A DNA stretch of 64,000 nucleotides from NCBI RefSeq assembly GCF_900292015.1, contig NZ_LR130759.1:4898001-4962000 (forward strand), read 5' to 3'. Position 1 is the stretch's first letter, and each line of letters begins with the position of its first letter. Origin of the DNA: Mycobacterium basiliense (GTDB lineage Bacteria > Actinomycetota > Actinomycetes > Mycobacteriales > Mycobacteriaceae). The notes under the pieces are model-generated. The model was not told where the DNA came from, ran no database searches, and was given only the letters and a program-made list of their open reading frames with translations. Positions 46,446 to 56,245 of the stretch are shown in pieces. The position numbers and the translations under genes are program-made.

Positions 46446-48175
46446 GGGAGCAGGTTGGGCACGCTGGTCGTCAGGCCCCCGGTGGCGCCGCACACGGCGT
46501 TGACCACGTCTTCGGTCATCGCGATCGGGAAGTTGATCGCCGCCGTGCCGACCTCCTCGATGCCATCCCGAACCGCGGTCAAGATGGTTGTCGGATCACC
46601 GGTGAACAGCGAATAGAAAATGTCCCAGCCCGCGTACTGCGGCGCGGTGATCAAGTTACGCACGTCGACGAACAGCTGCGTCGGCAATGTCGCTGGCGCG
46701 ACCGGTATCCCGTCCCAACTGACCATCGTCCAACCACTGGAGGGATTGCCCTCTACCACGACCACGCCGGTGTTGGGCAACGGGTGGGTTAGCAGGAGCA
46801 GCGGATCAGGATTGTCGACGTTCATCATCGTCCCGACCCCGATGGTGAACGCGCTTGAGTAGGCGACGTCGGTGATCTTGCCGTCGGCGGCCAACACCGG
46901 ATTCGCCAGCGCAGCGCTATACATCGTGTCCACGGCGTTGGTGAAGCCCTCGTTGAACACCACCCCGTTGAAGTCGAGGGAGCCGGGGGTCAGCATCGGC
47001 ATGATCGGGAATCCGAGGGTCCACGCCATCGGGCCCACCAGATATAGCAGGCCCGCGGGACTGATCTGCGCAATGCCATCGAAAATGCCGGCACTAATCT
47101 CATTGAGCCCGGCCAACTCGGGAACGGCCGCTATCCCGTACATGGCGGCCAACGGCGCGGCGGTTTCTTGCGTCCTGAGCAACTGCGAGTCGAAGATCCC
47201 GGCGTAGGGGCCCTTCGCGAAGAGCGCGCTGGCGATAGCGTCCGCCTGTAGCTGCCCCTGCGCGGTGAGCGGCGGTCCGGGCACATTGGTGTCGATCAAC
47301 GCTGCCACGTTGCTCGCCGTCTGTCCGTGCCGGACAAAGTCGATCACGATCGACTGGCCGCCGCCGGTGTTGGTAATCCAGCCGGTGGCGGGCTCCCCGA
47401 TAAAGAGACCACCCCGGCCGGCCAACGCGCCGGCGCCACCAGCACCACCGTTGCCGAAGAACAAGGCGTCGCCACCGACACCCCCGACACCTCCCCCACC
47501 GCCGGTGCCGCCGTTACCCATCAGCCAGCCACCGACACCGCCCACACCTCCGGTGCCGCCGCCGAAGCCAGCACCACCGGCGCCGCCGTTGCCGATCAGG
47601 CCGGCGTTTCCGCCGGCGCCGCCCGCGATGGCACCCATGCCCCCGGTGGGGGTATAGCCGGTGCCGCCGTCACCGAACAGGATCCCGCCGGCACCGCCGG
47701 TAGGGTTGGCCGCCGTTCCGGCGGTACCGTTGCCGATCAGCCCACGCCCGAGCAGCAACTCGGTGGGCGCATTGATAACCGGATCTACCGCCTGACCGAA
47801 CGGGCTGGCAATCCACGCTTGACCGACGCTGTGAATCGGACCGTAGACGGCGGTCTGGAACCCGTCGGAAACCGCCGAACCCAGACCGGCGACGATGGTC
47901 GCCTCGGCGCCACCATACGATGCCGCCGCCGCGCTAAGAGTGCGCACGAACTGCCCGTGATACGCCGCCAGCTGCGCCGCCGTCGCCTGATACTCGCGGG
48001 CGTGCGCGCCGAACAACGACGCAATGGCCCCCGACACCTCATCGGCGGCCGCCGCCATCACCTCAGTCGTCGGAATCGCTGCCGCCAGATTGCCGGCGCT
48101 GACTGCCGACCCGATCTGCACCACCTCCGCCGCTACCGTCTCCAACATGTCCGGCGCTACGAGCACAAAAGACAT
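46442..48175 (-). CDS. PE_PGRS protein with C-terminal phosphoglycerate mutase-like domain (PE_PGRS11-like)
   Basis: 577 aa. Residues 1-~95 are the PE domain (MSFVLVAPDMLETVAAEV...), ~145-260 are PGRS repeats (GGAGG, GNGGAGGAG), and ~275-510 are a histidine-phosphatase domain with 'DFVRHGQTASN' (His-283 as phospho-acceptor), 'SQLLRTQETAAPL' and 'THPLPNTGVVVV'. This is the architecture of M. tuberculosis PE_PGRS11 (Rv0754), reported as a surface phosphoglycerate mutase. Export by a type VII system is expected. Downstream, the enoyl-CoA hydratase overlaps it by 4 bp. Confidence 0.93.
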   Translation of the reverse strand: MSFVLVAPDMLETVAAEVVQIGSAVSAGNLAAAIPTTEVMAAAADEVSGAIASLFGAHAREYQATAAQLAAYHGQFVRTLSAAAASYGGAEATIVAGLGSAVSDGFQTAVYGPIHSVGQAWIASPFGQAVDPVINAPTELLLGRGLIGNGTAGTAANPTGGAGGILFGDGGTGYTPTGGMGAIAGGAGGNAGLIGNGGAGGAGFGGGTGGVGGVGGWLMGNGGTGGGGGVGGVGGDALFFGNGGAGGAGALAGRGGLFIGEPATGWITNTGGGQSIVIDFVRHGQTASNVAALIDTNVPGPPLTAQGQLQADAIASALFAKGPYAGIFDSQLLRTQETAAPLAAMYGIAAVPELAGLNEISAGIFDGIAQISPAGLLYLVGPMAWTLGFPIMPMLTPGSLDFNGVVFNEGFTNAVDTMYSAALANPVLAADGKITDVAYSSAFTIGVGTMMNVDNPDPLLLLTHPLPNTGVVVVEGNPSSGWTMVSWDGIPVAPATLPTQLFVDVRNLITAPQYAGWDIFYSLFTGDPTTILTAVRDGIEEVGTAAINFPIAMTEDVVNAVCGATGGLTTSVPNLLP

Positions 48176-48327
48176 CGCCTACCCCTGGTGTTGTCGCGTA
48201 CTAGCCATCATGGTGGCCAGCCGCAAAGAAGATGCGGCGTTTCGGCAAACGAGTTCCCCGATCGTCGATATCAATCGGGTACGGCCATACTCACTCCAGC
48301 GGGTTCCGATATCCACACGCTGATCTG

Positions 48328-48515
48328 GTGGCAGAGGATCGCACCGAGCTCGAGGTAGCGCTACGCAAATTGCCATTGCCGTACTCGCTGGCCCTGCGGC
48401 TACCCGACGCCGGCGTGGCCCGCGAGGTGATCTGTGAGTACGTCGGTGTCGAGGAAGATTCACTGGACGGCTTTTTCGCATCGCCGAAGCGAAGCTGATC
48501 GCGCTACACAAATAG
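48328..48515 (+). pseudogene. Small sigma-region-4-like ORF with a frameshift near its end
   Basis: From GTG 48,328 the frame reads VAEDRTELEVALRKLPLPY, then a short helix-turn-helix-like part, and runs out of frame at 48,470-48,475 to end FFASPKRS (stop 48,496-48,498). One extra base at that point would give LFRIAEAKLIALHK and stop at 48,515. This is the normal end of a family of ~62-aa mycobacterial proteins that resemble sigma factor region 4.2 (P-x-Y-x-x-A-L-x-L pattern). Either the gene is broken or the sequence has a one-base error. It is divergent from the PE_PGRS gene. Confidence 0.55.
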
Positions 48516-48582
48516 GCGAGCCGCAGCGCACCGCGTTGGTTGTTCGACTGCGCGCCGCCGATGGCTCTCCTACGCTATCCGG

Positions 48583-51216
48583 GTGCGGTTGACATGGCCG
48601 CTGATCGGCCGGTCACAGGAGATGGCGCTCATCGAGGCCGCCATTTCTGACGCGGGAACGGCCGGGATCGTCGTCTGCGGGGCCGCCGGTGTCGGAAAGA
48701 GCCGAGTTGCCCACGAGGCACTCTCGGCCGCGGCAGCGCGCGGGTGCCAGACTCGGTGGGCGGTCGGTACCGCGTCGGCGCGGTCGCTTCCACTCGGGCC
48801 CTTCGCGGCATGGGTGAGCTTGCCGGAACCCGACAACAGCCAACTGGTTCACCTCGTCCGCGACGTCATCGACTCGCTGACCGCCGCACCACCGCACACC
48901 CCGGTGATCATCGCCATCGACGACGCGCATCTACTCGATGACTTGTCGACCTTCGTTCTCCATCAGATCGTCCAGCGTGGCGCGGCGAAGGTGGTGTTGA
49001 CGATCCGCGGCGGTGAACCGGTTCCCACTGCGGTACAGGATGTTTGGCGCACCCCCCGGTTCGAGCGCTTGGACGTGCAACCACTGTCTGCCGACGAAAC
49101 TGCGATGCTGCTCTCGGCAACGCTAGGCGGCTCGGTGGATCCGGATGCCGTCCAACGCATGTGGAGACTGACCCGAGGCAATGTGCTCTATCTACGCAAT
49201 ATCGTCGAGCAGGAGCTGTCCGATGGGCGTCTCGGACAGCAGCATGGCTACTGGCGGTGGACCGGTGATCCGATCGTGCCACCCAGCCTTGCCGAATTGA
49301 TCGAGTCGCGGGTCGGAACGCTGCCAGATGCGGTCGGCGACGTCGTGGATTCGCTCGCGGTTGGCGAACCTCTTGACCTAGCGGCGTTGACGCGCATCAC
49401 CGACCGGGCAGCGATCGAAGACGCCGACATGCGGGGCTTGATCACACTCGGTGAGGTCGATGACCGGGTCGAAGTCCGGCTTGCTCATCCGCTGTACGGC
49501 GAGCTGCGTCGAAAGCGTGCCGCCGCGACAAGATTGCGTCGGCTGCGCGGACAGGTCGCCCTCGAGCTGGCCGCGTCGGACGACCGCGACGAGGTGCGAA
49601 CGGTGGTCCGGCGCGCGGTATTGAGCATCGATTCCGATCTCGTCCCGGACCCGGACTTGCTGATCAGGGCCGCCGAGGGCGCGATGTTCCTGGCGGATGC
49701 TCCCGCGGCCGATCGGCTGGCAGCCGCGGCCGTTCGCGCGGGTGCGGGAGCGCAGGCGTACAAGATCCGCGCATTTGCGCTGGCGTGGCAGGGCCGCGGT
49801 GCGGAGGCCGACGCCGTGCTGGCCGGAACGCCTACCGATGGATTGACGGAGGCCGATTGCATGTTCCTGATCGGCCAGCGAGCCTTCAACAAGCTGTGGG
49901 GTCTTGCCGACCCCGATGGGGCGAAAGAGCTCATCGACGAAGCCGCCCGGATGGCGACGACGTCCACACGTAACTTCAGCGATGCCTACCAGATCGTCTA
50001 CTGGGCATCGATGGCCCAGCCGAAGCGGGCATCGCGGCTGGGCGTCGGCGTCGACCTTGAGCGACTACCCGGGATCACCAGCGCGGCGGCGGCCTGGGCG
50101 CTGGTTGTCGCCCATGGCGATGCAGGGCGTATCGCCGAGGCGAATCGGACGGCCGAAATCGGCTATGCCTACGTTCAGCGCACGACAACAGCCGCCCACA
50201 TGAGGTTGCTCATCGTTGACCGGCATGTCGGCGCGCTTCTACAGTGCGGTCGGATACGCGAAGCGGACTCACTGGCCGAGCAGGCGCGCATCCAGACCAC
50301 CGATGCCCCCGGCGTTGGCAGGTTGCTCAGCGCCGGCATCGTGGGCCGGGTCGACGTCGGATCGGGCCGGCTGAGCCAAGGCAAGTCGGCATTGGAATCG
50401 GTCGTCGAGCTCTTTACCGGCGACTCCAACGGTTTTCGATACCGATACCTACTCCCACTTGCCACCGCCTTGGCGATGTGCGGGTTGACCGCCGAGGCGG
50501 CCACCGCGCTTCGAACTGCTGCGACGGAACACCATCGAAGCTATGGATTCGTCGACTATGAGCGTGAGCTGGCGCGCGCCTGGGTGGCAGCTTGTCAGGG
50601 AGCGGTCAGTGAAGCGATCAAGATTGCCCAGTCTGCCGCCGAAACTACTTGTTCCAATGGTCAATTCGCTGCGGAGGTGGTGTGTCTGCAGACCGCGGCG
50701 CAGTTCGGCGATGGTTCGACAGCGATCCGGCTGCGTGAGCTCGAAGCGATCGTGGAGGGGCCTCGGGTCGGCGCGGCCGCCCGGTTCGCAACCGCTCTGG
50801 CCGCCAGCGATGGGGCCGCATTAGCTTCGATGTCTGAGGAATTCGAAGATCTGGGCGATCTTGTCGCGGCACTGGATGCGGCTGCGCACGCCGCGACCGC
50901 ATATCGCAAGAGGGACTTGCGGGGCTCGGCATTGGGCTGCGCCACCCGGGCAGATGCGCTGGCCGAACGGTGTGGCGGAGCTGCAACGCCAGCGCTTCGG
51001 CAAGCCAGCATGCGCGTTCCATTGACCTTGCGCGAGCGAGAGATCGTGATGCTGTTGGGTGAAGGCTTGTCCAGTCGCGCTGTGGCAGAGCGGCTCACGC
51101 TGTCGGTACGCACCGTGGAAGGCCACATCTACCGGGCAATGGCCAAGACCGGCGTCTCAAACCGCGAGGAGCTTGCGGCTCTGCTCACGCCGAGGGGGCG
51201 AAAGCAGCGACGGTAA
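48583..51216 (+). CDS. LAL-type LuxR regulator with AAA ATPase domain
   Basis: 877 aa. The N-terminal ATPase has Walker A GAAGVGKS (33-40) and Walker B 'VIIAIDDAHLL' (~108-117). A long helical (TPR-like) middle follows, and a C-terminal LuxR helix-turn-helix 'LTLREREIVMLLGEGLSSRAVAERLTLSVRTVEGHIYRAMAKTG' ends the protein. These 'large ATP-binding LuxR' proteins often activate secondary-metabolite or transport genes. Its stop faces the NRPS stop at 18 bp, so it is a candidate regulator of that cluster. There is no cyclase domain, unlike some M. tuberculosis relatives (Rv0386, Rv1358). Confidence 0.92.
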   Translation: MRLTWPLIGRSQEMALIEAAISDAGTAGIVVCGAAGVGKSRVAHEALSAAAARGCQTRWAVGTASARSLPLGPFAAWVSLPEPDNSQLVHLVRDVIDSLTAAPPHTPVIIAIDDAHLLDDLSTFVLHQIVQRGAAKVVLTIRGGEPVPTAVQDVWRTPRFERLDVQPLSADETAMLLSATLGGSVDPDAVQRMWRLTRGNVLYLRNIVEQELSDGRLGQQHGYWRWTGDPIVPPSLAELIESRVGTLPDAVGDVVDSLAVGEPLDLAALTRITDRAAIEDADMRGLITLGEVDDRVEVRLAHPLYGELRRKRAAATRLRRLRGQVALELAASDDRDEVRTVVRRAVLSIDSDLVPDPDLLIRAAEGAMFLADAPAADRLAAAAVRAGAGAQAYKIRAFALAWQGRGAEADAVLAGTPTDGLTEADCMFLIGQRAFNKLWGLADPDGAKELIDEAARMATTSTRNFSDAYQIVYWASMAQPKRASRLGVGVDLERLPGITSAAAAWALVVAHGDAGRIAEANRTAEIGYAYVQRTTTAAHMRLLIVDRHVGALLQCGRIREADSLAEQARIQTTDAPGVGRLLSAGIVGRVDVGSGRLSQGKSALESVVELFTGDSNGFRYRYLLPLATALAMCGLTAEAATALRTAATEHHRSYGFVDYERELARAWVAACQGAVSEAIKIAQSAAETTCSNGQFAAEVVCLQTAAQFGDGSTAIRLRELEAIVEGPRVGAAARFATALAASDGAALASMSEEFEDLGDLVAALDAAAHAATAYRKRDLRGSALGCATRADALAERCGGAATPALRQASMRVPLTLREREIVMLLGEGLSSRAVAERLTLSVRTVEGHIYRAMAKTGVSNREELAALLTPRGRKQRR

Positions 51217-51234
51217 GAAGCCCTTCGGGGCCTC

Positions 51235-54200
51235 CTACCTGCCATCACCGAAACGTACATCGACTGAAGACAGCGGCCGCTGCGGGTCGGCGGTCAACTC
51301 CGCCAGCAACTTGGCCAACCGGTGGATCAGGTTTTCGACGGCCGCCGTGGTAAACACCGTGGTGCGATATTCCACGGCGCCGCCGATACCTGCGGGCTCG
51401 GCGGCGTCGGTGAAATTCTCGGCCAGGGACAGCAGTAGGTCCATCCGAGCGGTCTGGGTGTGTAGCGTGACCGGCGTTACGTCCAGCTCCCCCAGCGCCG
51501 TCCGGGGAGGTGTGTTGTTTTGCCATGCCAGCATCACCTGGATCAGCGGTTGAGCAGGTAGCGACCGGGCAGCGTTGACCCGGTCGACCAGGATTCCGTA
51601 GGGCATGTCCTGGTGCTCGAAGGCGTGCAGGCTAACGGCCCGTACCCGGGCCAGCAGTTGGGCAAAGCTCGGATCGTCGGCCACCCCCACACGCAGCACC
51701 ACGGTGTTGACAAAGATGCCGATCAGCTCATCGAGAGCCGGGTGATTGCGCCCGGCGACGGCAACGCCGACCGGGATGTCTTTGGTAGCACTGAGTTTGG
51801 CGAGCAGCGCAACCAGGCCCGCGTGGACGACCATGAAGCTGGTGGCGTGATGTTCGCGCGCCAGGCCGGCGATCTGCTGGTGCAGGGCCGCCGACCACCT
51901 CACCGACACCGTGTCGCCCCGGTTGTCGGCACCGGGCGGGTAGGGCAGGTCGCCGGGCAGCTCAACCTGTTCAGGGATGCCAGCCAGCGCCTCTTCCCAA
52001 TATCGAAGGTGTGCGCACATATTGCTCTGAGGATCGGAAAGATCGCCCAGGTATGCGCGCTGCCACAGCGTGAAGTCGACGTACTGAACCGGGAGCGGTG
52101 CCCACGCCGGGGCCTCTCCGTCGCATCGGCTGCGATACGCCATGTCGAGATCGGCCGCGAGCGGAGCCAGCGACCAACCATCGGCAGCGATGTGATGCAC
52201 GATGACGGCCAGCAGATGGGTATCGTCGCCGAGCCGGTAAAGCCGGACGAACAAAGGGATCTCGGTGGCCAAGTCGAAGCTGTGGCGGGCATCGACGGCG
52301 AGGGCTTGGTGGAGCCGCTCGTCCGGCCATGCCACGGCGTCAATGATTTCCCAGCCGAAGTCAGCCTGTCGCGCGGGCAACACGACCTGGTGGGGCATTT
52401 CCCCAACGGTTGGGTAAATGGTGCGCAAGGCTTCGTGGCGGTCCACCACATCGGCCAGCGCCTGGTGCAGCGCTGCCACGTCGAGCGCCCCGCCAAGTCG
52501 CAGCGCCCAGGGAATGTTGAAGACCGGAGAGCCACCGCGCAGCTGGTTGACGGTCCACATCCGTTCCTGGGCAAATGACAACGGCACCCGCGACGGACGT
52601 CGCACCGGCACCAACGGAGCGGGCCGAGTCGATCCGGCGCCGATCCGCGGGGCCAGTTGGGCGATCGTCGGCGTCTCGAACAACGCCCGTACCGATAGCT
52701 GCGCATCCAAGGTGGTGTTGATCGCGGCGATCACACGCATCGCGAGCAGGGAGTCCCCGCCCAGATCGAAAAACGATTGGTCGATGCCGACGCGTTCAAC
52801 ACCCAGGACGTGCCCGTAGATGCCGGCCACGATTTCCTCGACGGCGGTAGTGGGAGGCTGATACCGATGGCTGGTGTAGTCGGGAGCGGGCAAGGCGGCG
52901 ATGTCAAGCTTGCCGTTCGCGGTCAACGGCAGCCGATCTAGAACCAAGATCGCGGCGGGCACCAGATAAGGCGGCAAGATAGCGGCCAATGCTTCGCGGG
53001 CCGCGGCCGACTCGGCCACACCGGTGATGTAGCCCACCAGACGTTTGTCACCGGGGCGGTCCTCGCGAGCGATCACCGCCGCTTGACCCACCCCCGGCAA
53101 CCGGGACAACGCGGCCGCGACCTCGCCGGGTTCGATCCGGTATCCACGAATCTTGACTTGCCCATCGCAGCGACCCAGGAAATACAGCTGTCCGTCAGCG
53201 CCCCACCACACCAGGTCACCGGTGCGATACATGCGCCGGCCCGCGGCCCGGGCACCGCCGAACGGGCACGCAACGAACCGTGTTGCCGTCAACGTCGAGC
53301 GGCGCCAGTATCCGCATGCTAGCTGGTCGCCCGCGACATACAGCTCGCCCACCACGCCCACGGGCACCTGCTGCAACCACTGATCCAACACGAATAGCGC
53401 CACCCCGGGCAACGGGCGACCGATCGGCGGCGCCCCCGAGCCCGGTGTCAACGGCGCACTGACGCACACGCATACCGTGGCTTCGGTCGGCCCATAGGCG
53501 TTGATCATCACCCGACCGCACGCCCACCGCTGCACCAACTCACTGGGACAGGCTTCCCCACCCACCACCAACGCCGTGCCGGTCAGCCCGTCCGGAGACA
53601 ACGCCGCCGCCGCCGAGGGCGTCTGAGTCAACGCGGTGACTCGTTGAGCCGCTAGCAGCGCACGGAAGTCCTCGGGAGACCCGGTGACCTGTTCGGGTAC
53701 GACCACCACCCGCCCACCCTGCAGCAGGGGGCTCAGAATTTCCCACACCGAAAAGTCGAAAGCATACGAATGGCAATGGGTGACCGCCTGACACGCCGAG
53801 GCGGTAAAGGGCGTGGGCGACGTGATGAGCTGGACGACATTGCGGTGGGTGATCGCCACCCCCTTGGGCTCACCGGTGGTTCCCGAGGTGTACAGCACGT
53901 AGGCGATATGGTCGGCGACCGGCGGCGGTAAGTCGCGGTCGGATTCCTTGGCGAGGGAGGGGTCGTCGACATCGATGACAGCCAGGTCATTGCCGGCAAG
54001 CCGAGCGGTGAAGTCACCGGACGTCAGCACGGCGGCCGGGTTGATGTCCGCCAGCATGAAGGCGATACGCGCCGTCGGGTGCGCCGGATCCATGGGCAGG
54101 TAAGCGGCGCCGGTCTTCAGCACCGCCAGGATGGCGACGACGGCCTGGCGACTGCGGGCCATCAGGAGCGCCACCACGTCGCCGGGACCCACCCCATGAC

Positions 54201-55674
54201 CGGTCAAGCGGTGGGCAAGCCGGTTGCTGGCGGTGTCGAGTTGCCGATAGGTCATCGCGTTGCCCACGCAGCTCAGCGCCACCGCCTCGGGGACCCGGGC
54301 CACCTGGTCCGCGAACAGCGCTGGCACCGAAGGCATCTCGGCTGTGACGCGACTCAGGGCGGAACGGTTGCCCCACTCATCGAGTAGGGCGCGCTCGCGT
54401 TGGTCGATCAACTCGATCGAGGACAGTCGTCGCCCGGGATCGGAGGCCATGGTGGCCAACAGCTTGTCCAACCGGTTGGCCACAACTGCGACATCGAGTT
54501 CGGCAAGAGGCGGACCAGCCCCCGCGGTGATCAACGACATCCGGCGACCGTCACTGATGAAGGACATTTTGAACTGTTCGACTCGACCGAAGTTCCGGTA
54601 CAGCACCGACGCGGGCGCTTCGCCGAATGGGGCAATGGCCGCCAGTGGGAAGACATTGACACTCACGGCTCCAGCGGAGCGTGTTGCGGCTGGAAATCGC
54701 TGATGCTGTACCGCTTCCCGGATCCGGGAGTCCACATGCTCACACAATTCGGCAACCGTCGAACCTGCCGAAAGTCTCAACACCAGCGGCACCGTCGAGA
54801 CGAGCAGACCCGGAATTGTCCGTAACCGTGGCGCTGTTCGCCTGTTGACCGGAAAATCGAGCACTACCGTTGATCCGCCGCCACCACGCCCACGCACCAA
54901 CAGCCCACACGCCGCGGCAATGACCGACGATCGACGAACTCCTACGGTGTCCGCCAGCCGTTGCACAGCGGCCAGAACGGCCGGATCCAACTCGACTGGC
55001 GCCGAAGCGATATCCGGATCACACTGGCTCGGGGCGTGTTGCAGCCGATGACCTGACTCGGTTTCCGGGACGGCATTGCGCCGCCAGTAGGCACGGTCGT
55101 CCGCGTAATCACTGGAGTTCTCGTACTCCGCTTCAGCGTCAACCAGGTCTCGCAACGAGCCAAAGAACCCAGCCGGAACCGCTGCGCCGGAGGCGATCGC
55201 CGAATACACCGATGCGATTCGATTGATAAGAAGAACCGACGCAAAGCCGTCGACGACAATGTGGTGCATACACATGAAGAGCCGAAATTCGGCAGGCCCG
55301 GTCCTAAACAAGGCAAACCTGAACAATGGCCCGGTCCATGGCATCGGCGTGCGCTGGATCGACGTCGCCAACCTGTCGGCCTCGCCCAACGCATCCGGCA
55401 AGCCGCTCATATCGTAGAAGGGGACCCGGACTTCTGGACCATCGATGACCCGCTGGAGAACCTGGCCGTCGGCTTGGAAAAATGACGCCCGCATCGGCTC
55501 GGCTTCAGCTACCACCTGCCGGACCGCGCGCTCCAGCAGATCGGGTTCCACCACGCCACGAATGATCACGAACCAGCTGACCTGCCAGTCGGCGCCAGGG
55601 GCGCCGAGTTCCTGGTCAAGCCAGATATCAAGCTGCGAGCGCGTCAGCGGAAGCGCGCGCTCGTCAAGGCGCAT
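51235..55674 (-). CDS. Nonribosomal peptide synthetase, C-A-T-C
   Basis: 1479 aa. Condensation domain 1 (~1-430) has HHIVVDG (137-143). The adenylation domain (~450-930) has [10 protein letters not shown] (596-605), FDFSVWE (639-645), NAYGPTE (725-731) and NGKLD. A carrier domain has LGGDSLL (971-977). A second condensation domain has HHIAADG (1160-1166) and runs to the end. No thioesterase, reductase or second adenylation domain follows. The enzyme would load one amino acid and pass it to an acceptor from elsewhere, or the final C domain releases the product. A hand reading of the specificity code, D-F-W-T-V-G-A-V-C, is only partly like the known Thr-type codes and is tentative. No MbtH gene is adjacent. 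Confidence 0.92.
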   Translation of the reverse strand: MRLDERALPLTRSQLDIWLDQELGAPGADWQVSWFVIIRGVVEPDLLERAVRQVVAEAEPMRASFFQADGQVLQRVIDGPEVRVPFYDMSGLPDALGEADRLATSIQRTPMPWTGPLFRFALFRTGPAEFRLFMCMHHIVVDGFASVLLINRIASVYSAIASGAAVPAGFFGSLRDLVDAEAEYENSSDYADDRAYWRRNAVPETESGHRLQHAPSQCDPDIASAPVELDPAVLAAVQRLADTVGVRRSSVIAAACGLLVRGRGGGGSTVVLDFPVNRRTAPRLRTIPGLLVSTVPLVLRLSAGSTVAELCEHVDSRIREAVQHQRFPAATRSAGAVSVNVFPLAAIAPFGEAPASVLYRNFGRVEQFKMSFISDGRRMSLITAGAGPPLAELDVAVVANRLDKLLATMASDPGRRLSSIELIDQRERALLDEWGNRSALSRVTAEMPSVPALFADQVARVPEAVALSCVGNAMTYRQLDTASNRLAHRLTGHGVGPGDVVALLMARSRQAVVAILAVLKTGAAYLPMDPAHPTARIAFMLADINPAAVLTSGDFTARLAGNDLAVIDVDDPSLAKESDRDLPPPVADHIAYVLYTSGTTGEPKGVAITHRNVVQLITSPTPFTASACQAVTHCHSYAFDFSVWEILSPLLQGGRVVVVPEQVTGSPEDFRALLAAQRVTALTQTPSAAAALSPDGLTGTALVVGGEACPSELVQRWACGRVMINAYGPTEATVCVCVSAPLTPGSGAPPIGRPLPGVALFVLDQWLQQVPVGVVGELYVAGDQLACGYWRRSTLTATRFVACPFGGARAAGRRMYRTGDLVWWGADGQLYFLGRCDGQVKIRGYRIEPGEVAAALSRLPGVGQAAVIAREDRPGDKRLVGYITGVAESAAAREALAAILPPYLVPAAILVLDRLPLTANGKLDIAALPAPDYTSHRYQPPTTAVEEIVAGIYGHVLGVERVGIDQSFFDLGGDSLLAMRVIAAINTTLDAQLSVRALFETPTIAQLAPRIGAGSTRPAPLVPVRRPSRVPLSFAQERMWTVNQLRGGSPVFNIPWALRLGGALDVAALHQALADVVDRHEALRTIYPTVGEMPHQVVLPARQADFGWEIIDAVAWPDERLHQALAVDARHSFDLATEIPLFVRLYRLGDDTHLLAVIVHHIAADGWSLAPLAADLDMAYRSRCDGEAPAWAPLPVQYVDFTLWQRAYLGDLSDPQSNMCAHLRYWEEALAGIPEQVELPGDLPYPPGADNRGDTVSVRWSAALHQQIAGLAREHHATSFMVVHAGLVALLAKLSATKDIPVGVAVAGRNHPALDELIGIFVNTVVLRVGVADDPSFAQLLARVRAVSLHAFEHQDMPYGILVDRVNAARSLPAQPLIQVMLAWQNNTPPRTALGELDVTPVTLHTQTARMDLLLSLAENFTDAAEPAGIGGAVEYRTTVFTTAAVENLIHRLAKLLAELTADPQRPLSSVDVRFGDGR

Positions 55675-56176
55675 GGCACCGGCGCCGCCGGTCCGGCGTG
55701 TCTTTTCCGAACTCCCGGCTACGCATTTGAGTCAGATTGTCGTTGGACGTGACCTGGACGGCCGACACGGGCCGAGCATAGCCCGGGGTGGGCTAGGGCA
55801 GCGTCGGATTGGGCGCTCGACGCCACCGGCCGAAGCCATCACCGCGGCATCTCAGGTCGGACCATCGTCACGAAATTCGAATTTTGCTGCAGTTCACTAT
55901 GTTTCATGGCTTCGGTAATCAGCACAGTCTCGCGACAACGCGCCACCCGGTCAATCAACGTCATACCAAGCGGTCACCAATTCAGCGCGCAATGAACGCT
56001 TCTTGTTTTCCGGAGAAATCTAGAGCCGACAAACTCTGCGAGGTAAGGTGGGATGCGTGACCGCGGTCGACGATGTTCGCCGGTTCTGCGCCAGACGGGT
56101 TGATTCATAGCGATGCACCCGCGCCAAACCGATGACAATATTTATTCATATATCGACGAATTTAGGAGCCCACTTC
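55675..56176. other. 502-bp divergent intergenic region between NRPS and moa operon
   Basis: No convincing gene. It holds a perfect 12-bp palindrome AAATTCGAATTT (55,873-55,884), which is unusual in this GC-rich DNA. An AT-rich stretch at 56,136-56,162 (TATTTAT, CATATAT) probably contains the -10 region of the moa operon. Overall GC is visibly lower than in its neighbours, which fits horizontally acquired DNA or a double promoter region. I could not draw a molybdenum-cofactor riboswitch with confidence. Confidence 0.5.
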
Positions 56177-56245
56177 GTGCCCGGCGACGAAACCACCCAA
56201 TTTGACGGCAAGCAGCACGGATCCTATTACCGGAGGCCGGGTTGA
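56177..56245 (+). CDS. 22-codon leader ORF coupled to moaA
   Basis: GTG 56,177 has a good ribosome site (TAGGAG, 8 bases upstream) and reads 22 codons ending in YYRRPG before a TGA at 56,243-56,245. That TGA overlaps the TTG start of moaA (TTGA). Such a layout suggests translational coupling of moaA to a short leader. The peptide could also be a fortuitous frame. No homologue is known to me. Confidence 0.4.
   Translation: MPGDETTQFDGKQHGSYYRRPG

Noticed and set aside
47380-47760. Repetitive GGNGG-coding DNA as a possible CRISPR or satellite array
   Set aside because: Repeats are in frame with the PE_PGRS protein and lack fixed spacers. No CRISPR array was seen in the window.
47327-48358. 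343-codon plus-strand frame
   Set aside because: Antisense to PGRS repeats, which give open frames on both strands.
51613-52578. 321-codon plus-strand frame
   Set aside because: Antisense to the second condensation domain of the NRPS; no domain.
56060-56240. Molybdenum-cofactor riboswitch before moaA
   Set aside because: I could not build the conserved stems by eye; a covariance-model search would be needed.
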